Assembly (NCBI GenBank): GCA_964519805.1
Contig: CAZFKN010000015.1
Coordinates: forward strand, 1-39,351
Direction: 5' to 3'
Source: DASQPE01 sp964519805
GTDB taxonomy: Bacteria; Gemmatimonadota; Gemmatimonadetes; Gemmatimonadales; GWC2-71-9
Length of the DNA: 39,351 bases
The notes under the pieces were generated by a model. It did no database searches and had not been told where the DNA came from. It was given only the letters and a program-made list of their open reading frames with translations. This document shows positions 23,664 through 32,379 of the stretch, piece by piece. A program made the translations under genes and the position numbers. Position 1 is the first letter of the stretch, and the number at the start of each line of letters is the position of its first letter.

Positions 23664-24772
23664 CCCGCCTCCGCGTACAAGCGCTCGTAGTCGTCCGTCA
23701 TGTGGGCGATGCTGAACTGGCTCGTCGCTTTCTCCCGGGCGGCCTGCCCCAGGCTTGCGCGCAACGCCGGTGTCGAGATCAGCCGAGCCAGCGCGTCCGC
23801 GAGTGCGCGAGGGTCGCTCGGGGGCACGAGGCGGCCATCGCTCCCGGACTCGATTACCTCAGGGATCCCGCCCACCTCCGAGGCCACGATGGCCTTCCCG
23901 GCGAACATGGCCTCGAGCAGGGCCAGAGGCAGCCCCTCGGAGAGCGACGGCATCACCCAGACGTCGGCCGCGGCGAGAATGTCCGGGACGTCGGCCCGAT
24001 GGCCCAGGAAATGGACCCGGTCGAGCCCGTGCTCGGCGGCGAACTGCTTGAGCCGCTCGGTTTCTCGCCCCCGTCCCGCGAGCGCCATACGCCAGGGGGG
24101 CAGATCGGCGCGCGGCTTGAGATCGAGCAACGCCTGGAGCAGGACGATGTGCCCCTTCACCGCGTAGAGGTTGCCCACCGAGACGACCAGGATCTCGCCG
24201 TCGGCGAGTGCCAGCTCGCGCCGCAGATTGGTCGGATTCCCGGGCGGCGGCGGCACGATACCGTTGTGCACCACCGTCATCTCATCCGGGGACAGGTGGA
24301 GCGAATCGAGGAACAACTGGCGCGTGGCGCCCGACACCGCCGCCACCGCGCGGCTCTGCCGCATCGACCACCGGAAAGCCAGGCGCCGGCGCCAGTGCGA
24401 GAGCACCCGCTGTCCACCGTGCATCGTGATGATGTGGGGCTTGTGCAGCCATCGCGCGGCGGCGGCGCCGTAGAACGCCATCGTGAATTCGTGACTGTGC
24501 ACCAGGTCCACCCCACGTCGGCGCAACACGTCGATCAATCCGTGCAGACAGCGCCAGTCGAGCGGCCGGCGCAACGAAAACGTCTCCGGCTCGAATCCGC
24601 GCTTCCGGCACTCGGCGGCCAGCCACCCGAGCCCTTTCTCGGGCAGCACCGGGCAAATGGCGTACCCGCGGCGGTGCAGCTCCTCGGCTAGCTGCAGGAG
24701 CATGTTTTCCGCACCCCCAGGGCCATCCGACTCGAGCATCAACGCGATCGTCCGGTCCGTGCGCGCCGTCAC
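23660..24772 (-). CDS. Glycosyltransferase family 4
   Basis: The 370-residue product starts at the GTG at 24772 that overlaps the GT2 stop (GTGA). It has GGAENMLLQLAEELHRRGY (acceptor-side glycine loop), DLVHSHEF, HNGIVPPPPG, SVGNLYAVKGHIVLLQAL, VHFLGHRADVPDILAAADVWVMPS and the donor-binding SEGLPLALLEAMFAGKAIVAS segment. This is a textbook GT-B retaining enzyme pattern. The frame is open further upstream, but the extra residues are Arg/Ala-rich and unconserved. It probably adds a sugar to the lipid-linked glycan in the cytoplasm. Confidence 0.93.
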   Translation of the reverse strand: MTARTDRTIALMLESDGPGGAENMLLQLAEELHRRGYAICPVLPEKGLGWLAAECRKRGFEPETFSLRRPLDWRCLHGLIDVLRRRGVDLVHSHEFTMAFYGAAAARWLHKPHIITMHGGQRVLSHWRRRLAFRWSMRQSRAVAAVSGATRQLFLDSLHLSPDEMTVVHNGIVPPPPGNPTNLRRELALADGEILVVSVGNLYAVKGHIVLLQALLDLKPRADLPPWRMALAGRGRETERLKQFAAEHGLDRVHFLGHRADVPDILAAADVWVMPSLSEGLPLALLEAMFAGKAIVASEVGGIPEVIESGSDGRLVPPSDPRALADALARLISTPALRASLGQAAREKATSQFSIAHMTDDYERLYAEAG

Positions 24773-25815
24773 CGGCCAAGCCTCCGCTTGAGCTGATGCA
24801 GACCGCGCAGGGCGGCCCCGGGCAGCAGACTGGCTCCGTAGATCCCGAGGCCCCTGGGCGTCACCTGCGCGCCCTCGGCCCACGCACGCCGAATCGTATG
24901 CCGTGCGGCAGCGCGATTCAGATTCGACAGCTCGACGTACGCAAGGCGGAGCAGTAGTCGTCGCCGGCTCTCGACATACAAGGTGCGCGCCCGCGGCGAG
25001 AGCGTGCGCAGCTCCGCCGCCCGATCGACACTGAGGAGTGCGTTCCGGACCAGCTGCTCCATGTTGGCACTGGAGACGATCGTCTCACCCGGGCCCCGCC
25101 GCCAGCGGAAGAGCGGCGTCATCACGATCCCGATCGGCACGTGGGCGCTCACCCGATGAAAGTACTCGGTGTCCACCGCGCAGCGGAGCGACTCGTCGAA
25201 CAGGCCCGCGCGCTCCATCACGCTGCGGTGCAGCATCGCGCAGGAGGGATAGACGAAATTGCCATAGAACGACAACTCGAACGCGTCGCCCGTGTAGACC
25301 ACGTGGCGACCGCCTGCGGCGGTGATCTGGGAGCGCGTCATGGCCAGCGCAAAGAACGCTTCAGCCGCGAGGCCTGCCGCCTCGAACGCGGGAAGGTCCC
25401 TGGCGAATCCCTGTACACCCGGGAGCGGCTGGTTGGCTCGATCCGTGGTGAAATGATTCGTCGCCGACCAGCCGACCTCGGGGTGCGCCGCATGTAGCGC
25501 GAGCTGGATCTCGAGCTTCGCCGGCTCCCACACGTCGTCAGCGTCGAGGAAGGCGATGTATTCGCCTTTGGCGGCGCGCATGCCCGTGTTCCGGGCGGCG
25601 GCGCTGCCGCCGTTCTCGCGATGGATGTACCGCACCGGCGACGGGAACTCCCGGCAGACACGGGCCGTGTCGTCCTTGGAGCCGTCGTCCACGATGAGCA
25701 CTTCGAGCGGTTGGACCGTTTGGGCCAGGATCGAGGCGACCGTGTCCTTCAGCCGATCGGCGCGGTTGTAGGTCGGCACGACCACCGAGACCGTCGCACG
25801 CGCATCCGTGCTCAT
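24769..25815 (-). CDS. Glycosyltransferase family 2
   Basis: The 348-residue product has VSVVVPTYNRADRLKDTVAS (9-28), IVDDGSKDDT (41-50), ENGGSAAARNTGMRAAKGEYIAF and the metal-binding DADD (91-94), all hallmarks of GT2. FDESLRCAVDTEYFHR marks the acceptor-side catalytic region. The C-terminal ~90 residues are helical, with no clear membrane span. The ATG overlaps the PHP stop (ATGA), and the stop overlaps the next GT4 gene (GTGA). Confidence 0.93.
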   Translation of the reverse strand: MSTDARATVSVVVPTYNRADRLKDTVASILAQTVQPLEVLIVDDGSKDDTARVCREFPSPVRYIHRENGGSAAARNTGMRAAKGEYIAFLDADDVWEPAKLEIQLALHAAHPEVGWSATNHFTTDRANQPLPGVQGFARDLPAFEAAGLAAEAFFALAMTRSQITAAGGRHVVYTGDAFELSFYGNFVYPSCAMLHRSVMERAGLFDESLRCAVDTEYFHRVSAHVPIGIVMTPLFRWRRGPGETIVSSANMEQLVRNALLSVDRAAELRTLSPRARTLYVESRRRLLLRLAYVELSNLNRAAARHTIRRAWAEGAQVTPRGLGIYGASLLPGAALRGLHQLKRRLGR

Positions 25816-26570
25816 ACTGCTGGACGGAGCGCCCGCACGACGCGCTCGTGGACGAAGTTCACGACGTCGAGTCCCGCGCGGAGCCCCGTGAGCGCGGCGA
25901 GCCCGAGCGGTCCGAACGGCTTCCGGGCCGGGAACTCCATCGTGCTTCCCCGGTTGACGAAGCGCCCTGCCTTGAGCTCGGCAAGCGGATCGGTTGCCTG
26001 GGGGTCGAGCAGGACCACCCGGGTCCCGCGATCGTTCCGGGAGTCGTGCTGGTCGAGCCCAGCCGTGCCGACGACCTCCGGCCGGCGGGCGCGCACGCTC
26101 TCGAGCAGTCGCACGGCGGCCGGGTCCGGGAGGTAGCGCGTGTTATAGCCCGCGTTCCAGACCTCGATCGCGTCAATCGCCTGCGCCACGCTGTTCGGCA
26201 GCCGGTACCGGTAGAGTCCGGGATGGGCCGCGATGGTAAACCGCGCCGCCGGGCCGGCCAGGGCAACAAACTGCTCGGGCGTGTCCGCGTCGATCCGGCG
26301 CGACAGGCCAAGCGCGAGCAGGTGGAGTCCGGGATAGCCGGCAAACCGATACTCAAGGCCTGGAATGATGGTGACCTGCGGATCGGAGGCCCGGCGGCAG
26401 CGCGTTACCAGTTCCTCGAACTGTTCCGCGGACAGGTCTTCCGCATGATCCGTGAGGCCGATGAAGGAGATGCCGCGGGCGATCGCCCACTCGCGCAGCC
26501 GCTCGACCGAGTCCTTGCCGTCGTGGGAATAGTCGGTGTGGACGTGGACGATGCCGACGCCGGGTGTCAC
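25812..26570 (-). CDS. PHP-domain metallohydrolase
   Basis: PHP proteins use a trinuclear metal site for phosphoester hydrolysis. The 252-residue product shows H9/H11 in VHVHTDYSHDGKDS, D41-H42 (LTDHAED), H116 in AAHPGLY and D173/H175 (GLDQHD). I place the start at the GTG at 26570 because it overlaps the ATP-grasp stop as GTGA, like its neighbours, and gives MTPGVGIVHVHTD. ATG 26585 would add five residues. In glycan clusters such domains may act as phosphotyrosine or sugar-phosphate phosphatases; the substrate is not evident. Confidence 0.88.
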   Translation of the reverse strand: MTPGVGIVHVHTDYSHDGKDSVERLREWAIARGISFIGLTDHAEDLSAEQFEELVTRCRRASDPQVTIIPGLEYRFAGYPGLHLLALGLSRRIDADTPEQFVALAGPAARFTIAAHPGLYRYRLPNSVAQAIDAIEVWNAGYNTRYLPDPAAVRLLESVRARRPEVVGTAGLDQHDSRNDRGTRVVLLDPQATDPLAELKAGRFVNRGSTMEFPARKPFGPLGLAALTGLRAGLDVVNFVHERVVRALRPAV

Positions 26571-27754
26571 CGCCCGCGCAGCCATTGTCCCGCCTCGTGA
26601 AAGAACGGCCCCGGGTCGCCCCACCGAAGAACTTCGCTGCGGTCGTTCGTCCGCACGGTGAGAAAATCGCCGACAGCCCGCCACCGCCCGGGAGACCCGG
26701 GAGGCAACGCCAACGCTTCCGGCGAGCGGCGTAGCCGCGCGATGAGGTGATCGACGTCTCCGAGCCACCACCGGCTCCGCACGCCGGTGCGATAACTCAT
26801 CACGGGCTCCGGATCGTCGCCGAACGCGAGGCGCGCAAGCAGAACCGGGAAATCGACGCCTGCATCCACGGCCAGCTGGAGCGATCCCCAGAAGCGTCCG
26901 TTGATCTCCATCAGATAGGGCGTGCCGGTTGCCTCATCCAGCTTGTACTCGATCATGGCGACACCCTGCCACGCAAAGCGGTCGAGCAGGGCCCGAGACC
27001 GCGCGAGCAGCTCCGGATCGATGGGAATGCTCTCGCGATATACGCTCACGCCGCCGGAGGGCGGCTTCTCCCGAATGCGGCGATGGCTGAATGCCGCCTT
27101 GAGCTCGCCATTCCAGACCAGGAGGAACACGCCGATTCCGGGCCCGACGATCCGCTCCTGGAGGAGCAGGGGATACGCGGCCTCCGGCAGCTCATCCAGC
27201 GCCGCCGGCAGTGCGCCGGGATTCAGCACGTGCCGCACGCCAAGCTTCACGCGTCGGCCGGCGCTCTCTCCCACGGACCGCGCCGGCTTGAGGACCAGTG
27301 GATATGCCAACCCGCCGCCGGCCGCGGCTTCGGCCGCCTGGCGATCCGGGGCGGGGCACTGCCGGGGCACGGCAATGCTGACTTCGGGAGCCGTGGCCAT
27401 CAGCAGGGGCTTGTCCGAGATCTGGCGGAACTGCGCCACGTCCACGAAGGGTAGTCTCACGTCCGCGAACCGCGGCCTGAGCGGCAGCAACGCGAGGAGG
27501 GCGGGATCGGTGGCAGGAAGTAGGAGCCGCGCGTTTCGCTTGCGGGCGAGGTCCAGCACCGCCTCCCCGAAGCGCACCGGCTCTCGGAGCGGGTCCGGCA
27601 CCGCCGTCTCGCCCACGGCAAAGCGCGAGCTGCCGGCGAGGGAGCGTCCCGACACCGAGCAGACGAACGGCCGGTATCCGGCGTGACCCAGGGAGCGCAC
27701 CACCGCGAGCGAAGCCCGCTGCTCTCCGTCGGTGACCAGAATCTCGACGCTCAT
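26567..27754 (-). CDS. ATP-grasp carboxylate-amine ligase-like protein
   Basis: The 395-residue product begins MSVEILVTDGEQRASLAVVR (pre-ATP-grasp domain), followed by ISDKPLLMATA, the nucleotide-binding YPLVLKPARS and QERIVGPGIGVFLLV. The metal-binding part is EYKLDEATGTPYLMEINGRFWGSLQLA. ATP-grasp enzymes join a carboxylate to an amine or thiol through an acylphosphate. Members like this occur in exopolysaccharide clusters and may add an amino-acid decoration to a sugar, which here is an inference. It overlaps the deacetylase (ATGA) and PHP (GTGA) genes. Confidence 0.9.
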   Translation of the reverse strand: MSVEILVTDGEQRASLAVVRSLGHAGYRPFVCSVSGRSLAGSSRFAVGETAVPDPLREPVRFGEAVLDLARKRNARLLLPATDPALLALLPLRPRFADVRLPFVDVAQFRQISDKPLLMATAPEVSIAVPRQCPAPDRQAAEAAAGGGLAYPLVLKPARSVGESAGRRVKLGVRHVLNPGALPAALDELPEAAYPLLLQERIVGPGIGVFLLVWNGELKAAFSHRRIREKPPSGGVSVYRESIPIDPELLARSRALLDRFAWQGVAMIEYKLDEATGTPYLMEINGRFWGSLQLAVDAGVDFPVLLARLAFGDDPEPVMSYRTGVRSRWWLGDVDHLIARLRRSPEALALPPGSPGRWRAVGDFLTVRTNDRSEVLRWGDPGPFFHEAGQWLRGR

Positions 27755-28665
27755 CGGCAGAAAAGGCCTGCCGCCCGAAGGGCGAAGCCGCGTTCCGAGA
27801 GTCCGGCGGGGATGTTGAGCCGCGGAACAGCGTACTGGGCCCAAGCACTCTGCGGAATCCAACCGCCCTCGATCGCGAGGGCTCCGCGATAGCCGGCCGC
27901 GGCAGCGTCCTCCGCCACCGCGGGCGAGACGTGCCCATATGGGTACGAAAGCCACGGGATCCACGCTGATCCGAAGCGGGCCAGCAGCCAGTCGCGTGAG
28001 TTGCCCAACTCCTCGGCTACCTCACTACGCGAGAGCCGAGGCAGGCTCGGATGGCTCCACGTATGGGAGCCCACGGTGAAAGACCCACGGGCGATCGCGC
28101 GGTGGAGCTGGTCCTCCGAGGCCGATCTGGCGTAGTCCGGCAGCTCGACACCTCGGCGTCCCTCGGCGTCGGCCCAATGGCGGATGGCGGCGTCCTGACC
28201 TCGGAGGGTATCCAAGGCGTGGCGGCGTACCTCCGGGGCCAGGTCGGCACCCGGCTGCGCCAGCGCGTCCCACCAGAAGGCGTGTCCGGCGAGCAGGCCG
28301 GGTGCTGCGAACATCGTGGCGGGCAGCCCCCGGCGGGCCAACTCGTCCAAGCCCTGGGACACGGCACCGAGGTAGGCATCGTCGAACGTTATCGCGACAC
28401 GCGGCCGTTCGCCCGCGGGGCGGTCGAACACGTTGTCGAGTGGTACGACGTCCGCATGTCGGGCCAGCTCGTCGAGCTGGGCCGCAAAGCGGCTCCGGCT
28501 CAAGTGGAGTGAGCGGTCCCCGGTGGGCGGGGCGTCGTCGGGGACGACGTTATGGTAGGCCAGCACGAGGCTTCGGTGCCGGAGTCTCAGGCGGGAGACT
28601 CCGGCTACCCCGGCACCGATCAGCAAGCTCTCGACCGCCTGCTTGAGGCCGGTACGAACCGTCAT
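27751..28665 (-). CDS. Polysaccharide deacetylase (NodB-homology, CE4)
   Basis: The 304-residue product has YHNVVPD (37-43), the NodB motif 1 TFDDAY (93-98) with its catalytic/metal Asp pair, motif 2 SHTWSH with H201/H205, and YPYGHVSPAV as motif 3. CE4 enzymes remove N- or O-acetyl groups from glycans. The start at ATG 28665 follows the ligase stop by 10 bp; a long upstream open frame is the antisense of the ligase gene. There is a hydrophobic stretch near residues 12-25 but no convincing signal peptide, so location is uncertain. Confidence 0.92.
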   Translation of the reverse strand: MTVRTGLKQAVESLLIGAGVAGVSRLRLRHRSLVLAYHNVVPDDAPPTGDRSLHLSRSRFAAQLDELARHADVVPLDNVFDRPAGERPRVAITFDDAYLGAVSQGLDELARRGLPATMFAAPGLLAGHAFWWDALAQPGADLAPEVRRHALDTLRGQDAAIRHWADAEGRRGVELPDYARSASEDQLHRAIARGSFTVGSHTWSHPSLPRLSRSEVAEELGNSRDWLLARFGSAWIPWLSYPYGHVSPAVAEDAAAAGYRGALAIEGGWIPQSAWAQYAVPRLNIPAGLSERGFALRAAGLFCR

Positions 28666-28675
28666 GGCTCGCGGC

Positions 28676-30067
28676 TTACTCGAGAGGCGGAGGCGTGGCG
28701 AACCGGTAATCCACCGGGGCTCCGCGCAGGCGGCGTCGCGGCACCGCGACCTGGGGCGCGACCTGGCCGGAGCGTCCGAGCTTTTCGCCGATGGCGACGT
28801 AGAGACCGCCCAGATAGGCGGCGAGCATGTAGATGATGTCGAGCCACGCGAACGTGAGGAAGAACGCGCAGACGGAGAAGCCGATGAAGGCCAGCTGCAG
28901 GTACATCGTGGACTGATAGAGGAACCGCTGCTCCGGGTCGCCCTTGAGCCAAGACCGGGGCAGGCGCCGGCGAAGCCTGGCACACGAGATGATCCCACCG
29001 AATACGAGCGAGGACCAAAGCGCCAGCCCCGGAAGGCCCATCTCGGCGCCGGCCTCGATGTAGGAGTTGTGGGGCGGGGTGCAGCGAATACCGGTTCCCT
29101 CAATGCGGGTCTTCACCTTTTCGCCGTCGAGGCATTCGGCCCGCCAGAAATTGTGGATCCCGAGGCCGAAGATGGGAGACCCGAGCATGTATCCCAGACC
29201 TCGCTTGGCGACTTCTTTGCGGCCGTCCTTGGCGCTCCAGTTGTAATCCTGGGTCGGCGCTGCGACGGTCCGCATTTGGTCCCAGTATCCATGCGGCGCT
29301 TCGATGACGAGCCCGAGCAGGAGCACCCCGAGGAAGACGAGTCGCTTCACGATGTCGATCTGGCTCAGCATGAACAGGAGCGCGAAGCCGAAGACGAGGA
29401 CTCCGACGAATGTGCCCCGCGAGCCGGACCGGGCGATCGTGGCACCGATGCCGGCGATAATCACGCCCGCGGCCACCTTCCCCTTCCCGGACGTGGTTTG
29501 GAAGATCAGAAGCGTGAGGGCGAGGCCGACAATGAGCACGACCCCGATGTCGTTGGCGTCCCAGGTGTACAGGCTGCTGAGCCGCTCTACGGCACTATTT
29601 GTGGCGTGGGACAGACCGAACCAGAACAGCGCCATCCAGACCAGAATCGCCGAGCTGATGACGTAGGCCCAGGCCAAGGTATAAAGATCGGAGGCCGTTC
29701 GGATGGCGGCGAACAGAAGAAAAGCAAAGACGATGGTCTTTGAATACTCCGTGATAATGTACATGGCGCTGCCGCCAAGCGAGAGCCCGAACGGTGCTGA
29801 CACGCAGGCGAAAATACCAAGCGCCAGGGTGACCTTGGCTGGCCAGGTGTAGAACGGTCCGCGCCGCTCGATCAGGCGCGGGTTGAGATAGGCATACACG
29901 GCAGTCAGAAAGGCCAGCACCAGCGCCGGGCGGAGCACTGCGATGAATTTCCAGTGCTGGTGGATCCGGCTGATCGTCACGATCGTAAGCAGAAACAGCG
30001 AGATCCGGAGGGGATCCCGCGCCATGGCGAGATAGGCCGGCGCCTGAGGGCGCTGACCCTGAGTCAC
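28676..30067 (-). CDS. O-antigen ligase-like (Wzy_C family) membrane protein
   Basis: The product of about 463 residues has ten or more hydrophobic segments and the Wzy_C region with GLGIHNFWR and TPPHNSYIEAGAEMGLPGLALW. The last segment is the conserved H-N-x-Y/F-x-x-x-x-x-E-x-G signature of O-antigen ligases and polymerases. Such proteins join or polymerise lipid-linked glycans in the periplasm. The start is uncertain. GTG 30067 (MTQGQRPQAPAYLAMARD) is used, while TTG 30097 and ATG 30025 are alternatives. A -10-like TATTAT lies at 30148-30143. It heads the nine-gene operon running to 20273. Confidence 0.9.
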   Translation of the reverse strand: MTQGQRPQAPAYLAMARDPLRISLFLLTIVTISRIHQHWKFIAVLRPALVLAFLTAVYAYLNPRLIERRGPFYTWPAKVTLALGIFACVSAPFGLSLGGSAMYIITEYSKTIVFAFLLFAAIRTASDLYTLAWAYVISSAILVWMALFWFGLSHATNSAVERLSSLYTWDANDIGVVLIVGLALTLLIFQTTSGKGKVAAGVIIAGIGATIARSGSRGTFVGVLVFGFALLFMLSQIDIVKRLVFLGVLLLGLVIEAPHGYWDQMRTVAAPTQDYNWSAKDGRKEVAKRGLGYMLGSPIFGLGIHNFWRAECLDGEKVKTRIEGTGIRCTPPHNSYIEAGAEMGLPGLALWSSLVFGGIISCARLRRRLPRSWLKGDPEQRFLYQSTMYLQLAFIGFSVCAFFLTFAWLDIIYMLAAYLGGLYVAIGEKLGRSGQVAPQVAVPRRRLRGAPVDYRFATPPPLE

Positions 30068-30345
30068 TGTGGCGTTCCTGGCGACCGTTGTGCTCAAGCG
30101 TTGGGACCTTTCTCGGCGGGGTGCGAACCACGCCACCGTTGGATAATATCGCGGTTCTGGGCAGCAAGAACGGGACCCCACAGGCCGCCGCTCCCCGCCA
30201 CGGAACCCGCGCATCCGGCCTGCCTCATGACCCGGCCAAGCCACACCGTTGCCCGGTCGCTACAATCTTGTGGCGGAGCAGCCGCGGTGGGAAGCCTTGG
30301 CCAGCGGCCCCGGGGGGCTTGTATCTTGCCCCAGCCACCGTGCCC
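30068..30345. promoter_or_regulatory. Divergent intergenic region between the ligase operon and the fusion gene
   Basis: This 278-bp gap should hold promoters in both directions. On the minus strand GTTCTT, a 17-bp spacer and TATTAT (30148-30143) is a candidate for the ligase operon, giving a leader of about 70 nt. On the plus strand TATCTT (30322-30327) is a candidate -10 lying 12 nt before an in-frame GTG and 18 nt before the ATG at 30346. Its -35 is weak (TTGGCC, 19-bp spacing). Confidence 0.4.
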
Positions 30346-32379
30346 ATGATCGCAACCTTCGACCAGCCCGCCGATTCGGCACCTGCCGGCCCGCCCCCGG
30401 TGGAACCAACGGCTCCGCTCCGCATCGGCCTCGTCGGGGGCGGCAAGATGGCGTTGAATCACGCCCGCGCCGTGGGGCGAGCCGGCGGCCGGCTGGTCGC
30501 CGTCGCGGATCCATCGGAGGCAGCCCGGCGGTCGGTACTCGAGATCGCCCCGGGCGCGGCCACCTTCGGCTCGCTGGGTGAGATGCTCGCCCAAGAGACC
30601 CCGGACGTCGTGCACGTTTGCACGCCGCCGGCCACGCACCGGGCCATTGCCGGACAGGCGTTGGAGGCGGGCGTGCACGTCTACGTGGAGAAGCCGTTCG
30701 CGGAGAGCGCGCGAGAGGCAGGCGAGCTCCTGGAGATGGCTGCGGCACGCGGTCTCCGTGTGTGCGCCGGTCACCAGCTGCTCTTCGAGCCGCCCACGCG
30801 CACGGCGCTGGCGCTCCTGCCCGCGCTCGGCCGGCTCGCGCACGCGGAGAGCTACTTCTCCTTTCGCACCGTCAGGCGCACTCCCGGCGGCCGGGCGCCG
30901 CTCCGGCCCGACCTCCAGCTGCTCGATATTCTCCCGCACCCGGTCTACCTGCTCCTGCACTTCCTGGATGCGGCCGGATCGCGAAGCCCGGAGCTAACGG
31001 CGCTGGACGTGCGCGAGCGCGGGACCGTCCACGCTCTCGTGCGGGCCGGCGACGTCACCGGATCCCTGGTGGTCACGCTCGAAGGCCGGCCGGTGGAGAG
31101 CTACGTTCGCCTTTCGGGGACGAACGGATCCATCTTCGCCGACTACGTCCGCAGCACGGTGCAGCGGCAGATCGGCCCCGGCACGTCCGGCATAGACAAG
31201 GTCCTTGCGCCCTATCGTCAGGCCGGCCAGCTGCTGTGGGGGACCACCATCGCGCTCGGCCGGCGCGTGCTCAAGCGCCAGCGCAGCTATCCCGGGCTGG
31301 CCGAGTTGTTCGAGGCCTTCTATCGGGCGGTAAGGGACGGCACCGCAGGCCCGGTGTCACCGGAAAGCATTCTTGCGACGACGCAGATCTGGGAGCAAGT
31401 GAAAATCGCATTGGAGCGGCAGGCCCCTCCTTCACCTGCGAATCCAGTTTTGGCCGGCCCGCGCGTTGTCGTGACCGGCGGGACCGGCTTCCTGGGTCGT
31501 GCCCTGGTTCACGCGTTGGTCGATCGGGGCAAGGGTGTGCGGGTGCTGGCTCGCCGCGAGCCGGCGTCTTGGGAGCGGGTCGCCGGCGCGGAATACCTCG
31601 TGGCGGACCTGGGTGAGCCGTTGGACCGCGGGTTGCTTCAAGAAACGGACACCGTAATTCACACTGCGGCCGAGACGGCCGGCTCATGGGCCGAGCACCA
31701 GCGGAACTCGCTGGACGCGACGGAGCACCTGCTACGGGCCGCCGCGGCCGCCGGCGTCACCCGGGTCATTCACGTGAGTAGCCTCGCGGTCCTCGCCGTC
31801 GCACGGGGCGGCGGATCGATCACGGACGACAGTCCGCTCCGGACGGACGGGCGCGAGGCAGGGCCGTATGTGTGGGGGAAGGTCGAATCGGAGCGGCTTG
31901 CCCGTAGACTTGGTCCGGAGCTCGGCGTGACGGTCAAGATTGTGAGGCCTGGTGCGCTCGTGGACTATACGGAGTTCGAGCCGCCGGGTAGGCTCGGGAA
32001 GCGAGTCGGGAACGTGTTCGTGGCCGTCGGGTCGCCGCGAGACCGGCTGGGCATCGCGGACGTGAAGTTCGCAGGAGCCGTGCTGGGCTGGATCTCGGAT
32101 CATTTCGACCAGGGGCCGGAGGTCCTCAACCTCGTCGCTCCCGAGCTGCCTACCAAGCTCGACCTGCTGGCACGGCTCCGGCGGACCAACCCCGGCCTGA
32201 GCGTGGTCTGGCTGCCACGCCCGGTGTTGGTGCCGCTTTCCTGGGCAGCGGTAGCGCTACAGAGGTTGCTCCGACCCGGGCGGCCGGCGATCAATCCGGC
32301 CCGCATGTTTGCCGTGCCGGCCTACGATACCCGCGGGATATGCCGGCTGAATGCGCAGGTTGCCGGACAACGCGACTAG
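30346..32379 (+). CDS. Two-domain fusion: Gfo/Idh/MocA oxidoreductase + NAD-dependent epimerase/SDR
   Basis: The 677-residue product joins two Rossmann enzymes. Domain 1 (about 25-360) is Gfo/Idh/MocA: LRIGLVGGGKMALNHARAV with the dinucleotide loop at 30-35, VHVCTPPATH and the signature EKPF (115-118). Domain 2 (about 371-677) is an extended SDR/epimerase: VVVTGGTGFLGRALV (374-388), VIHTAAETAGSW, HVSSLAVL and the catalytic Y508-x3-K512 (YVWGK). Both are typical sugar-nucleotide modifying activities, so one polypeptide may run consecutive oxidation and epimerisation or dehydration steps. GTG 30340 is an alternative start. The TAG stop shares CTAG with the convergent GT2 gene. Confidence 0.92.
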   Translation: MIATFDQPADSAPAGPPPVEPTAPLRIGLVGGGKMALNHARAVGRAGGRLVAVADPSEAARRSVLEIAPGAATFGSLGEMLAQETPDVVHVCTPPATHRAIAGQALEAGVHVYVEKPFAESAREAGELLEMAAARGLRVCAGHQLLFEPPTRTALALLPALGRLAHAESYFSFRTVRRTPGGRAPLRPDLQLLDILPHPVYLLLHFLDAAGSRSPELTALDVRERGTVHALVRAGDVTGSLVVTLEGRPVESYVRLSGTNGSIFADYVRSTVQRQIGPGTSGIDKVLAPYRQAGQLLWGTTIALGRRVLKRQRSYPGLAELFEAFYRAVRDGTAGPVSPESILATTQIWEQVKIALERQAPPSPANPVLAGPRVVVTGGTGFLGRALVHALVDRGKGVRVLARREPASWERVAGAEYLVADLGEPLDRGLLQETDTVIHTAAETAGSWAEHQRNSLDATEHLLRAAAAAGVTRVIHVSSLAVLAVARGGGSITDDSPLRTDGREAGPYVWGKVESERLARRLGPELGVTVKIVRPGALVDYTEFEPPGRLGKRVGNVFVAVGSPRDRLGIADVKFAGAVLGWISDHFDQGPEVLNLVAPELPTKLDLLARLRRTNPGLSVVWLPRPVLVPLSWAAVALQRLLRPGRPAINPARMFAVPAYDTRGICRLNAQVAGQRD

